Shown: positions 23,498-30,369 of the stretch, piece after piece
Numbering within the stretch: position 1 is the stretch's first letter
Layout of the letters: each line of letters starts with the position of its first letter
DNA from: Gammaproteobacteria bacterium
GTDB lineage: Bacteria > Pseudomonadota > Gammaproteobacteria > Ga0077536
Reading direction: 5' to 3'
Length of the DNA: 36,153 nt
NCBI GenBank assembly: GCA_020851775.1
Contig: JADZCB010000200.1
Coordinates: forward strand, 1-36,153
Notes under the pieces: generated by a model
Seen by the model: the letters and a program-made list of their open reading frames with translations, nothing else
What the model was told of the DNA's origin: nothing
The model's database searches: none
Translations under genes and position numbers: made by a program

Positions 23498-23526
23498 AAG
23501 GTAGGCCGCCAGTTCAGCCCGGTCAA
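23498..23526 (-). promoter_or_regulatory. Promoter of the PNPOx-like gene
   Basis: Minus strand TTGACC (23526-23521), 17-base spacer, TACCTT (23503-23498). It ends about 30 bases before the ATG at 23467 and lies in the 195-base gap after the diguanylate cyclase gene. The rest of that gap holds only a GC-rich inverted repeat (23638-23653) without a U tract. Confidence 0.55.
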
Positions 23527-23662
23527 GGCGGGCATGACACCGATCGTGGGCGAGGAATGCGTGACGAGTCCGGCAGCGCGGCCGGCGCGCTGCGCGGTAC
23601 CGAGGCACGAGCAAGACCGATCGTTTCGAGCGAGCCCGCCGGCGCAGGCCGGCACGAAGCGC

Positions 23663-25393
23663 TCAGCGCGCCACTTCGACCCGATTGCGGCCGTCGCGCT
23701 TCGCCCGGTACAGCGCCTGATCCGCGCGATCGAACAAGGTGGCCAGGCTTTCCTGCTCACCGAGTTCGGCAACGCCGATCGAAACCGTGACGGGCACCGG
23801 CGAGCCCTTGAAGTGGAAGTTCGAACCGGCGATCTGGCGCCGCAGGTCCTCACACACCTCGAGCGCGTCCTCGAGTCGCGTATCGGTCAACAAGGTGACG
23901 AATTCCTCGCCACCGTAGCGGGCGAAGAGATCGGTGGCGCGGATGCGCTTCAACGCGATGCTCGCGGTATAGCGCAACAGCTTGTCGCCGGCCTTGTGAC
24001 CGAAGCCGTCATTGATGCGTTTGAAGTGATCGAGGTCGAGCATCGCGAGGCACAGTGGCGAGCGGTGACGCCACGCCCGTCTGACTTCGATCTGTGCGCG
24101 TTCCTCGTAAGCGAGCCGGTTCGGCGCACCCGTCAGCGTATCGCTGTGCGCCCGCGCCTGTTCGGCCTCGAGGTCTTCGCGCAGACGGGTCGATTCGCGT
24201 TCGAAGCTCTGCAGTCGCTGATTCAGATCGGCGATGCGCTGCTCGTAGGTTTCCTGCCTGTGCTGCTGCAGGTGGAGAAAGGTCGACATCGTCGCGCGTA
24301 TCGTCGCGACGCGGCGTTCGACCAGCGCGCGCAGATCGGCCGGCGGCCGTTCATCCTGCACCGCCGCGTCGATTTCGTCCATCTCGGCGTTGATGCCGCG
24401 GCTCAGCTCGCACGAGTGCAACGCCGCCGTGCGGCTGTGGTCGACGGCGTAACGCAGTTCGAGATCGATGACGCTCAGGTTCTCCGACGCCTGTTTGAGG
24501 TAATCCTCGAGCGTGCGCAGATCCTTGCGCATGAAGGCGTGCAGATCGTTCAGGAACTTGCCCGTCTCGCGCACCGGATCCGCACTCGCGCCGCAGCCGA
24601 GCGTCTCGCGCAGCCGTTGCGAGCGTTCCTCGAATTCGCTCGGCAGCAGCAGCCAGTCGAGCAACTGCGCGAGGCTGGTGCCGGGCTGTGCGTCCGGCGG
24701 TGTGCGGGCCGCCGGATCCTGTGGCCCGAGCGCGTCGCGCACGAGTTGCAGAAACCGGGACTCCAGCCCCTGGCGTGCAGCGGCACCGGCATCCTGCTGC
24801 CACGCGCTGCGCAGGCCGGCCGCGCGCTCGCGCAAGGCGTCGTGTGTGGCGAGTTCGTCGAGCACGCGCGGCACGATGTCGTCGGCTGGCGCCGACCCGC
24901 GACTGGGACCGGTCCGCGCCGAGACGGTGGCCGCGAGATCGTTCAACGTATTCGCCAGCAACGCGGCGACGCGCGCAGGATCCTCGCCGTTCTTCAGCCG
25001 TGACTGGATCTGTCTGAGTTCGATCGTCGTCTGTGCCGGCAGTCTCAGCGCCGCCAACAGGGTCTCGAGCGGCGCACGGCCGCTGTCCGTCGGCAGACTC
25101 GCGCGTTTGCGCGCCTGGGCAAGGCAGGCGTCGGCGATTTCGCCCAGCAGGCCGGCGCGAATCTTCGGTTCACTGCTGCTGCGCAGGTTGGTGCGCAGGC
25201 TGCTGAGCTGGCGATCGAGCCCGACGTCGAGCCCATCGAAGCATTGCGCGAATTTCAGCAAGGCCTGAACGAGTGCGCGTTCGCTCTGCGCCCAGGTCGC
25301 GCGCTCCTGATCGGCTTCGCGCGCGAGATCGCGGTAGCGTTGTTTCCAGTCCTGATCGGTGCCGAGGCGAGAGGTTTCGTTGACTGTCGACAT
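23663..25393 (-). CDS. Diguanylate cyclase (GGDEF) with long helical N-terminal region
   Basis: A 576-residue cytoplasmic protein from the ATG at 25393. Residues 1 to about 400 are mostly helical, with a conserved-looking DQDWKQRYRDLAREA start, and include a coiled coil near 365-405. They have no membrane segment and no recognised sensor domain. The C-terminal GGDEF domain carries the active-site GGEEF at 494-498 and the product-inhibition I-site R485-A-T-D488 exactly five residues before it, plus DLDHFKRINDGFGHKAGD and VTVSIGVAEL. It should therefore make cyclic-di-GMP and be feedback-inhibited. It starts 88 bases after imuB on the same strand. Upstream in-frame starts (for example 25447) are possible but overlap a hairpin and lack a better ribosome binding site. 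Confidence 0.9.
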   Translation of the reverse strand: MSTVNETSRLGTDQDWKQRYRDLAREADQERATWAQSERALVQALLKFAQCFDGLDVGLDRQLSSLRTNLRSSSEPKIRAGLLGEIADACLAQARKRASLPTDSGRAPLETLLAALRLPAQTTIELRQIQSRLKNGEDPARVAALLANTLNDLAATVSARTGPSRGSAPADDIVPRVLDELATHDALRERAAGLRSAWQQDAGAAARQGLESRFLQLVRDALGPQDPAARTPPDAQPGTSLAQLLDWLLLPSEFEERSQRLRETLGCGASADPVRETGKFLNDLHAFMRKDLRTLEDYLKQASENLSVIDLELRYAVDHSRTAALHSCELSRGINAEMDEIDAAVQDERPPADLRALVERRVATIRATMSTFLHLQQHRQETYEQRIADLNQRLQSFERESTRLREDLEAEQARAHSDTLTGAPNRLAYEERAQIEVRRAWRHRSPLCLAMLDLDHFKRINDGFGHKAGDKLLRYTASIALKRIRATDLFARYGGEEFVTLLTDTRLEDALEVCEDLRRQIAGSNFHFKGSPVPVTVSIGVAELGEQESLATLFDRADQALYRAKRDGRNRVEVAR

Positions 25394-25404
25394 GTCGATT
25401 TCCC

Positions 25405-25431
25405 GTGGTGAAGCTGTATCGTCTTCACCAC
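25405..25431 (-). promoter_or_regulatory. 9-bp perfect inverted repeat just before the diguanylate cyclase start
   Basis: GTGGTGAAG (25405-25413) and CTTCACCAC (25423-25431) form a perfect 9-bp dyad with a 9-base loop, ending 11 bases before the ATG at 25393. As RNA it would place the weak GGGA ribosome binding region at the foot of a hairpin; as DNA it could be an operator. It has no following U tract, so a simple terminator after imuB is less likely. Confidence 0.5.
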
Positions 25432-25481
25432 CGGTGGCCTTGAGCATCGCGCCGCAGATGCTGCTGTGCGGAGCCGGGACT

Positions 25482-27089
25482 TCATTCGAACAGGCCGTGC
25501 AGATACCAGCCGCGGCTTCCTCCCAGTTCGCGGAACACCCACCAGCGCGTGCCGTGCGAATCGCGCGCGACGAAGTAGTCGCGTGCGAGATCGACGCCTT
25601 CCCACCAGCCGCCCTGGACGCGTTCACGTTCGGGACTCAGCGTGAGGACACCGCCGAGCGCCGGCCGGCCGTTGCGCTCCGGCAGCGGCAACGGCTCGCG
25701 CGTCAGCCACAGCGGCCGGGACCGGCGACGATGGACGGGGCTGTCCGTCGTTACCGATCCCGACAGCGGTGTCCCGATCGGCACGGTCTGCATCGCCCGC
25801 TCGGGGCGATGGTCGGACCGGGCCACGATCTGTTTCAGCGCCGCGGCGCCGAGCCGTGCCTGCAAACGCTCGAGGAATTGCGGCCAGCGTTCCTCGCTTT
25901 CCTGCGCGGCCGGACCGCGCCGGAAGAGATCCTCCATCACGGGCACCTGCTGCACCTCGAAATCACCCGCCTCGAGTTCGATGGCGCGCACCGGTGACGT
26001 CAGCCTCCGTCGTGCGAAGTACTCGCGCGTCAACCGGGCGAAATGGGCGACATCGCGGCTCGGCGCGACGAGCGCGATGCGATGCGACGTGCGTTCGCCA
26101 TCACGGTGATGCAGCGTCCAGGTGAAGCCGCGCAGCACCGTCCCTTGCGCCCGCAGGTTTCCGCCGAGTTCGTGCAGCAGACGCTCCATGCCTGTCGCCA
26201 GCATCTGCACCTGGCGGATTTCCCACAGCAGATCGAGGCGCTCGGCGAAACATGCCGGCGGCGTGAACGCGGATCGCGGATCGGGCTCACGACCGAGTGC
26301 GCGATCGAACTCCTGCAGCAGGGCGGGTGCAAAACGCCGGGTGAGCCCCTCACGCGGCAGACGCCAGCAATCGCCGAGGGTATGGACGCCGATGCCATGG
26401 AGATCCTGGAGCTGTTTCACCGGCAGGCACAGCACGTCGAGCGGCAGCATGGCCAGCGCCGCCGGCAGTGCCGCGAGCGAGTCGATCGCTGCGGTCTGTC
26501 GCCCACGCGCGAGCCAGGTCGCCCCGCGCGGCGTCGGTGCGGCGGCGAAGGCGAAACCCTGCATGCCGAGTTCCCGCAGGCCGCGCCGCAGTCGCGACAA
26601 CAGGCCATGCAGTCCCCCGAAGAGCGCGAGGCTGCCGCGTACCTCGAGCAGCAGGGTGTCCGGCGCATCGACACTGACCACCGGCGTGAACTGCCAGGCC
26701 CAGGCGCAGAGCCGCGCGAGTGCTGCGTCTTCGGCGGCCGGCGTGCGCGCCAGCACCTGCACCTCACCCAGTGCATGCGCGGCGCCGGGCGCCATGCCGG
26801 GACGGATGCCGAGGCGTGCAGCTTCGCGATTCACGCAGGCGATGCGCTGACGCACCCCGTCGCCATCGACCAGCACGCAGGCGCGGCGTTCCGCATGCGC
26901 ACGGGTGATGATATCGAGCGCGAGCTGCGGCAAATGGATCGCGAGCCACAGGACCGGCGACGGCGTCGCCGCGGGCAGCGCACCGACCGGCACGGCGCGC
27001 GGTGGCGTGCGCGGCACGGAATGGATCAGCCGCTGCAAGGGTTGTAGCGGCGTAAGGACGGGTGAAACACCCTCACCGGGCTTGTTCAT
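25482..27089 (-). CDS. imuB: ImuB, inactive Y-family polymerase-like mutasome subunit
   Basis: A 535-residue DinB/UmuC-superfamily protein of the ImuB type. The N-terminus of the fold reads LWLAIHLPQLALDII where true Y-family polymerases have a catalytic aspartate, so the catalytic acidic residues are missing, as is typical of ImuB. A helix-hairpin-helix-like segment LQDLHGIGVHTLGDCWRL, a little-finger-like region and the C-terminal end WYLHGLFE also match. ImuB links ImuA and the error-prone polymerase DnaE2 to the sliding clamp in SOS mutagenesis. The ATG at 27089 has AAGGA seven bases before it. It follows imuA by 75 bases. dnaE2 is not downstream. Confidence 0.9.
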   Translation of the reverse strand: MNKPGEGVSPVLTPLQPLQRLIHSVPRTPPRAVPVGALPAATPSPVLWLAIHLPQLALDIITRAHAERRACVLVDGDGVRQRIACVNREAARLGIRPGMAPGAAHALGEVQVLARTPAAEDAALARLCAWAWQFTPVVSVDAPDTLLLEVRGSLALFGGLHGLLSRLRRGLRELGMQGFAFAAAPTPRGATWLARGRQTAAIDSLAALPAALAMLPLDVLCLPVKQLQDLHGIGVHTLGDCWRLPREGLTRRFAPALLQEFDRALGREPDPRSAFTPPACFAERLDLLWEIRQVQMLATGMERLLHELGGNLRAQGTVLRGFTWTLHHRDGERTSHRIALVAPSRDVAHFARLTREYFARRRLTSPVRAIELEAGDFEVQQVPVMEDLFRRGPAAQESEERWPQFLERLQARLGAAALKQIVARSDHRPERAMQTVPIGTPLSGSVTTDSPVHRRRSRPLWLTREPLPLPERNGRPALGGVLTLSPERERVQGGWWEGVDLARDYFVARDSHGTRWWVFRELGGSRGWYLHGLFE

Positions 27090-27164
27090 GGGGATGTCCT
27101 TGGGCTGTTGGGCTTGTCGTCATGTGCAATGGAGCGCCGCTCCCGGGTGCCATGTCGTTACGGG

Positions 27165-27869
27165 TCATGTCGAGGGATCGTGCAACTGCGCGGCCGCCGG
27201 CCCGACGCCGACGCCCGGATCGGGGACCCGGCAGGCGCGTGCCCGCAGGCTGCCGCGGCACTTGAGAATGGCGATGTCGAGCGCGACGCAAGCGGGTTGC
27301 GGCGTCAACAACAGGCGCAACGCGGCGGGCGAGGCTTGCGCGGCGCATTCGGCCGGCCGGAACAGCACGCCGAGCGTCCCGCCCGCTTCGCAGGCGAGTT
27401 GCAGACGCCGCAGACACAGCGCGTCGATCTCCCGCGGCCACAGCAACGCCGCGCCACAGCCCGGGAAACGAAGGGCTTGCTCGAAGGCCCACAGTACATC
27501 CGTATTCGCAGCGGCCGACGGCTGCGCAGCCCCCTCCATTCCCGGGGTTTCGGTCGCGAGATCGATGACCATCACGCGGCGCAACGCGAGGCCTGCCGTT
27601 TCGAGCGCTGGCGCATAAGGCTGATAAGGCGGCGCGACCCAGATCAGCCAGCGCGGCTCGTGGGACAGCCGGGCGAGGACGGGCAGCAGCAGACGCAGAC
27701 CACCGCTGCCCGGCCGGGCGGAAAGGATCTCGATCAGCCCCGGGAAGGGCCAGCCGCCCCCCGGCAGCATGGCATCGAGTGCGTCGAAGCCGGTCGGCAG
27801 GCCCGGTTCGGCGACCGCTTCGCCCGCTCGCCACAGTCGGGCCCGACGCATGATCTCCTCGAGGGTCAT
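27165..27869 (-). CDS. imuA: ImuA, RecA/SulA-like SOS mutasome protein
   Basis: A 234-residue protein with a RecA-like core. It begins MTLEEIMRRARLWR and carries LPTGFDALDAMLPGGGWPFPGLIEI, typical of the ImuA/SulA-like family, then AGLALRRVMVIDL and WPREIDALCLRRLQLACE. The Walker A motif is degenerate (ARPGSGGLRLL). ImuA acts with ImuB and DnaE2 in damage-induced mutagenesis, probably by interacting with RecA. The ATG lies 15 bases after the lexA stop, so it is transcribed from the LexA-controlled lexA promoter. Confidence 0.88.
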   Translation of the reverse strand: MTLEEIMRRARLWRAGEAVAEPGLPTGFDALDAMLPGGGWPFPGLIEILSARPGSGGLRLLLPVLARLSHEPRWLIWVAPPYQPYAPALETAGLALRRVMVIDLATETPGMEGAAQPSAAANTDVLWAFEQALRFPGCGAALLWPREIDALCLRRLQLACEAGGTLGVLFRPAECAAQASPAALRLLLTPQPACVALDIAILKCRGSLRARACRVPDPGVGVGPAAAQLHDPST

Positions 27870-27884
27870 CGGGGCGGCAGGGTT

Positions 27885-28496
27885 TCAACGCAGGCTCGTG
27901 CGCAGGACGCCGACGGCGAGACCTTCGATCGCGAGCGACTGGGTGCGCAGATCGATCTCGAGCGGAGCGAAATCCGGATTCTCGGGGAGCAGGCTCACGC
28001 GCTGGCCACGTCGACGAAAACGCTTGACGGTGACTTCGTCATCGAGACGCGCGACGACGATCCGGCCGTTGTCGGCGGTCGCGGTCGCGTGCACCGCGAG
28101 CAGATCCCCGTGCCGGATGCCGGCATCGCGCATGCTCATGCCATCGACCCGCAGGAGATAGTCCGCGCGCGGACGGAAGGTGGCAGGATCGATACGGAGC
28201 ATGTCCTCGACGTGCGCGGCGGCCAGCACCGGTTGACCGGCCGCGACGCGTCCGATCACGGGCAGGCCATCCTCGCCGCCCTCCGCCAATACACGGATAC
28301 CGCGCGAAGCGCCGGGCCGCAGTTCGATCGCGCCCTTGCGGGCCAGCGCCCGCAGATGTTCCTCCGCCGCGTTCGGCGAGCGGAAGCCGAGCGCCGCGGC
28401 GATTTCACTGCGTGTCGGTGGCAGACCATCCCGCTGCAGCGTCTCGCGAATGAAGGTCAGCACCGCGCGCTGGCGTTCGGTGAGTGCTTCGACCAT
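27885..28496 (-). CDS. lexA: LexA repressor
   Basis: A 203-residue SOS repressor-protease. The N-terminal winged helix covers about 1-65 with the recognition region [23 protein letters not shown]. The autocleavage site is A86-G87 (GRVAAGQ). The catalytic dyad is S121 in VDGMSM and K158 in EVTVKRF. RecA-stimulated self-cleavage inactivates it on DNA damage. All key residues are intact. An operator lies directly upstream, so the gene regulates itself together with imuA and imuB. dgkA, which is beside lexA in E. coli too, diverges from it here. Confidence 0.97.
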   Translation of the reverse strand: MVEALTERQRAVLTFIRETLQRDGLPPTRSEIAAALGFRSPNAAEEHLRALARKGAIELRPGASRGIRVLAEGGEDGLPVIGRVAAGQPVLAAAHVEDMLRIDPATFRPRADYLLRVDGMSMRDAGIRHGDLLAVHATATADNGRIVVARLDDEVTVKRFRRRGQRVSLLPENPDFAPLEIDLRTQSLAIEGLAVGVLRTSLR

Positions 28497-28502
28497 GGCC
28501 GC

Positions 28503-28522
28503 ACCTGTATGAATTTACAGGT
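28503..28522. promoter_or_regulatory. LexA operator (SOS box) in front of lexA
   Basis: CTGT (28505-28508), eight bases, ACAG (28517-28520), extended by flanking bases to perfect 7-bp arms CACCTGT/ACAGGTG (28502-28523). This is the E. coli-like SOS box. On the minus strand it lies just downstream of the -10 and covers the predicted transcription start, so bound LexA would block initiation of lexA-imuA-imuB. Confidence 0.92.
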
Positions 28523-28525
28523 GTG

Positions 28526-28553
28526 ATTATATCCAGCGACGCATCGCCTGCAA
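28526..28553 (-). promoter_or_regulatory. lexA promoter
   Basis: Minus strand TTGCAG (28553-28548), 16-base spacer, perfect TATAAT (28531-28526). The LexA box begins four bases further downstream. A strong core promoter held by a strong operator gives low basal and high induced expression. Confidence 0.8.
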
Positions 28554-28592
28554 GGCGGGCCGCGGCGCAGCAGGAAGCGCCGGCGCTTCGCT

Positions 28593-28598
28593 TATACT
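28593..28598 (+). promoter_or_regulatory. -10 box of dgkA
   Basis: TATACT at 28593-28598, followed by a GC-rich discriminator CGCGCCC. Transcription would start near 28605, about 60 bases before the dgkA ATG. No clear -35 is visible. It lies 40 bases from the divergent lexA promoter, so it is not covered by the SOS box. Confidence 0.5.
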
Positions 28599-28666
28599 CG
28601 CGCCCGGGTCCGCAGCGCATTCACGCACCCCGGCCCACGACCTCTTCATTGACACCAAAGTGACAG

Positions 28667-29041
28667 ATGGCGAGCGAAGTCAAAGGTCTGATTCGTATCT
28701 GGAAGGCCTGCGGCTATTCGCTGCAGGGCCTGCATGCAGCCTGGCGCCACGAGGCGGCGTTCCGCCAGGAATTCACGCTGACGCTGCTGCTGCTGCCCGC
28801 GGCGTGGTGGCTGGCGCGCGATGTACCCGAATTCGCGCTGCTGGTCGCGACGCTGCTGCTCGTGCTCGTCGTCGAACTGCTGAATTCAGGGCTCGAGACC
28901 CTCGTCGATCGCGTCGGCATGGAGCATCACGAACTCTCCGGACGCGCGAAGGATCTCGGCTCGGCTGCCGTGCTGCTGAGCCTCGTGCTGGTCGCGGTGG
29001 TGTGGGCCGCCGTCGCGTGGGTGAGATTCGGCCCGGGATGA
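28667..29041 (+). CDS. dgkA: Diacylglycerol kinase
   Basis: A 124-residue inner-membrane enzyme with three transmembrane helices, phosphorylating diacylglycerol to phosphatidate so it can be recycled. The signature VVELLNSGLETLVDRVG at residues 68-84 contains E70, N73 and E77, followed by EHHELSGRAKDLGSAAV, matching E. coli DgkA closely. Length is normal. The ATG at 28667 has only a weak ribosome binding site. It is transcribed divergently from lexA and converges with the kinase gene. A short hairpin (29047-29051 with 29060-29064) lies in the convergent gap but has no U tract. Confidence 0.96.
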   Translation: MASEVKGLIRIWKACGYSLQGLHAAWRHEAAFRQEFTLTLLLLPAAWWLARDVPEFALLVATLLLVLVVELLNSGLETLVDRVGMEHHELSGRAKDLGSAAVLLSLVLVAVVWAAVAWVRFGPG

Positions 29042-29088
29042 AGCAGCCCGGATCGCGTACCGGGTGGTGAGGAATCGTGCTCGGCCAT

Positions 29089-30369
29089 TCAGCGCCGTAA
29101 CGCGCTCGCGAGCTCCCGCGTGGTCTGCCGCAGACGTTCGATGAGGACGTTCTGAAAAGCCTTGCCGAGACGCAACTGACAGGGCAGCGAGGCCCAGTCC
29201 TTGAAATCGCGGTCGATCTTGACGACGGTGGTGTCGCGGTTCGCATTGACGGTGGCACTGCGACCACCGTCGGCGAGATATTCCATTTCGCCGAAGCAGT
29301 CACCGGGATCGAGATCGCGGATGCGCACGCCGTTGATCGATACCGCAACCCCACCCTCGGCGATCACGTAGAACGCGCGTTCCTTGTCACCCTCGGAGAA
29401 GATCGCCGCGCCCGTTTCGTAACGACGCCAGGTCGACACCTTGGCGATTTCCTTCAGTTCGTTCTTGCCGAATTCCCCGAAGAAACCGAGTTCGGCGAGC
29501 TTGGCGAGCTTCTGCTCGTCGGTCAGCACCAGCGGCAGATTGCGCGCATCGCCGAGCAGGCCGTCGAGATCGATGACGAGTTCGGCGCCGGTCTTGTAGC
29601 GCCGCTTGACGTCTTTCTCGAGCAACTTGCGCACGATGGGCCAGAGTTGATCGGGCAGATCGGGACGATGCTGGGCGAGCGGCGCAGGATCTTCGTGACA
29701 GACTTTCTGGATGAGGCCGGTCAGACCTTTCGCAGCGAACGGCGGCGTACCGGTCAGCATTTCGTAGAACACGGAGCCGAGCGAGAAGAGATCCGACTGC
29801 GGCGTAATTTCGGCATCGCGTGCCTGCTCCGGCGACATGTACAGCGGCGAGCCGAACCAGCCGACGATCTGTGTCTGATCGGCGCCCATGCGTCGCGCGA
29901 TGCCGAAATCGCCGAGCTTCGCGACCCCGTCCTTCGTCAGCATGATGTTGGCCGGCTTGATGTCGCGATGGAGCACGCCGTTGCGATGCGCGTAGTCGAG
30001 AGCGTCCGCCGCCTGGCGGATCACGCGGATGACCGTCGGCACCGGCAGCAATGATTCCTTGCGGCAGTAGTTGCGCAGGGTGTCGCCGCCGTCGATGAAC
30101 TCCATCACCATGTACGGCTGACCGTTGTCCTCGCCGGCCTCGTAGACCTTCAGGACGTTCTGGTGGTCGAGCCGGCCGGCCGAGCGTGCCTCGTTGATGA
30201 ACAGCCGGCGCGCGACGCCTTCGTTGTCGGCGTCGGCATTCGTGGCGAGCTTGATCGCGACGGGCCGATCGACGTAAGGATCGTGAGCGCGGTAGACGAC
30301 GCCCATCGCACCCCGCCCGAGTATGTCGATGACGTCGTACTTGCCAATCTTCGCCGGATTTTCGCTCAT
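29089..30369 (-). CDS. Ser/Thr protein kinase with C-terminal cyclic-nucleotide-binding domain
   Basis: A 426-residue cytoplasmic protein without membrane segments. The Hanks-type kinase domain covers about 10-270: glycine loop GRGAMG at 18-23, K40 in VAIK, E60, catalytic H134-R-D136 with KPAN following, D154-F-G156 and SPEQA at 179-183. All catalytic residues are intact. From about 295 to 390 it is a cNMP-binding domain with GDCFGEMEYLADGGRSATV, containing the phosphate-binding E361 and R370, so ligand binding is plausible. Fusion of kinase and cNMP domain in one bacterial protein suggests direct ligand control of kinase activity. Its ATG overlaps the stop of the PilZ/DUF1631 gene by 4 bases. 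Confidence 0.92.
   Translation of the reverse strand: MSENPAKIGKYDVIDILGRGAMGVVYRAHDPYVDRPVAIKLATNADADNEGVARRLFINEARSAGRLDHQNVLKVYEAGEDNGQPYMVMEFIDGGDTLRNYCRKESLLPVPTVIRVIRQAADALDYAHRNGVLHRDIKPANIMLTKDGVAKLGDFGIARRMGADQTQIVGWFGSPLYMSPEQARDAEITPQSDLFSLGSVFYEMLTGTPPFAAKGLTGLIQKVCHEDPAPLAQHRPDLPDQLWPIVRKLLEKDVKRRYKTGAELVIDLDGLLGDARNLPLVLTDEQKLAKLAELGFFGEFGKNELKEIAKVSTWRRYETGAAIFSEGDKERAFYVIAEGGVAVSINGVRIRDLDPGDCFGEMEYLADGGRSATVNANRDTTVVKIDRDFKDWASLPCQLRLGKAFQNVLIERLRQTTRELASALRR

Noticed and set aside
23638-23653. GCCGGC-GCAG-GCCGGC inverted repeat as terminator of the diguanylate cyclase gene
   Set aside because: No U tract follows on the minus strand, and short GC palindromes are frequent at this base composition.
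29047-29064. CCCGG-N8-CCGGG hairpin between dgkA and the kinase as bidirectional terminator
   Set aside because: Plausible by position but lacks U tracts on either side, so it is not listed as a feature.
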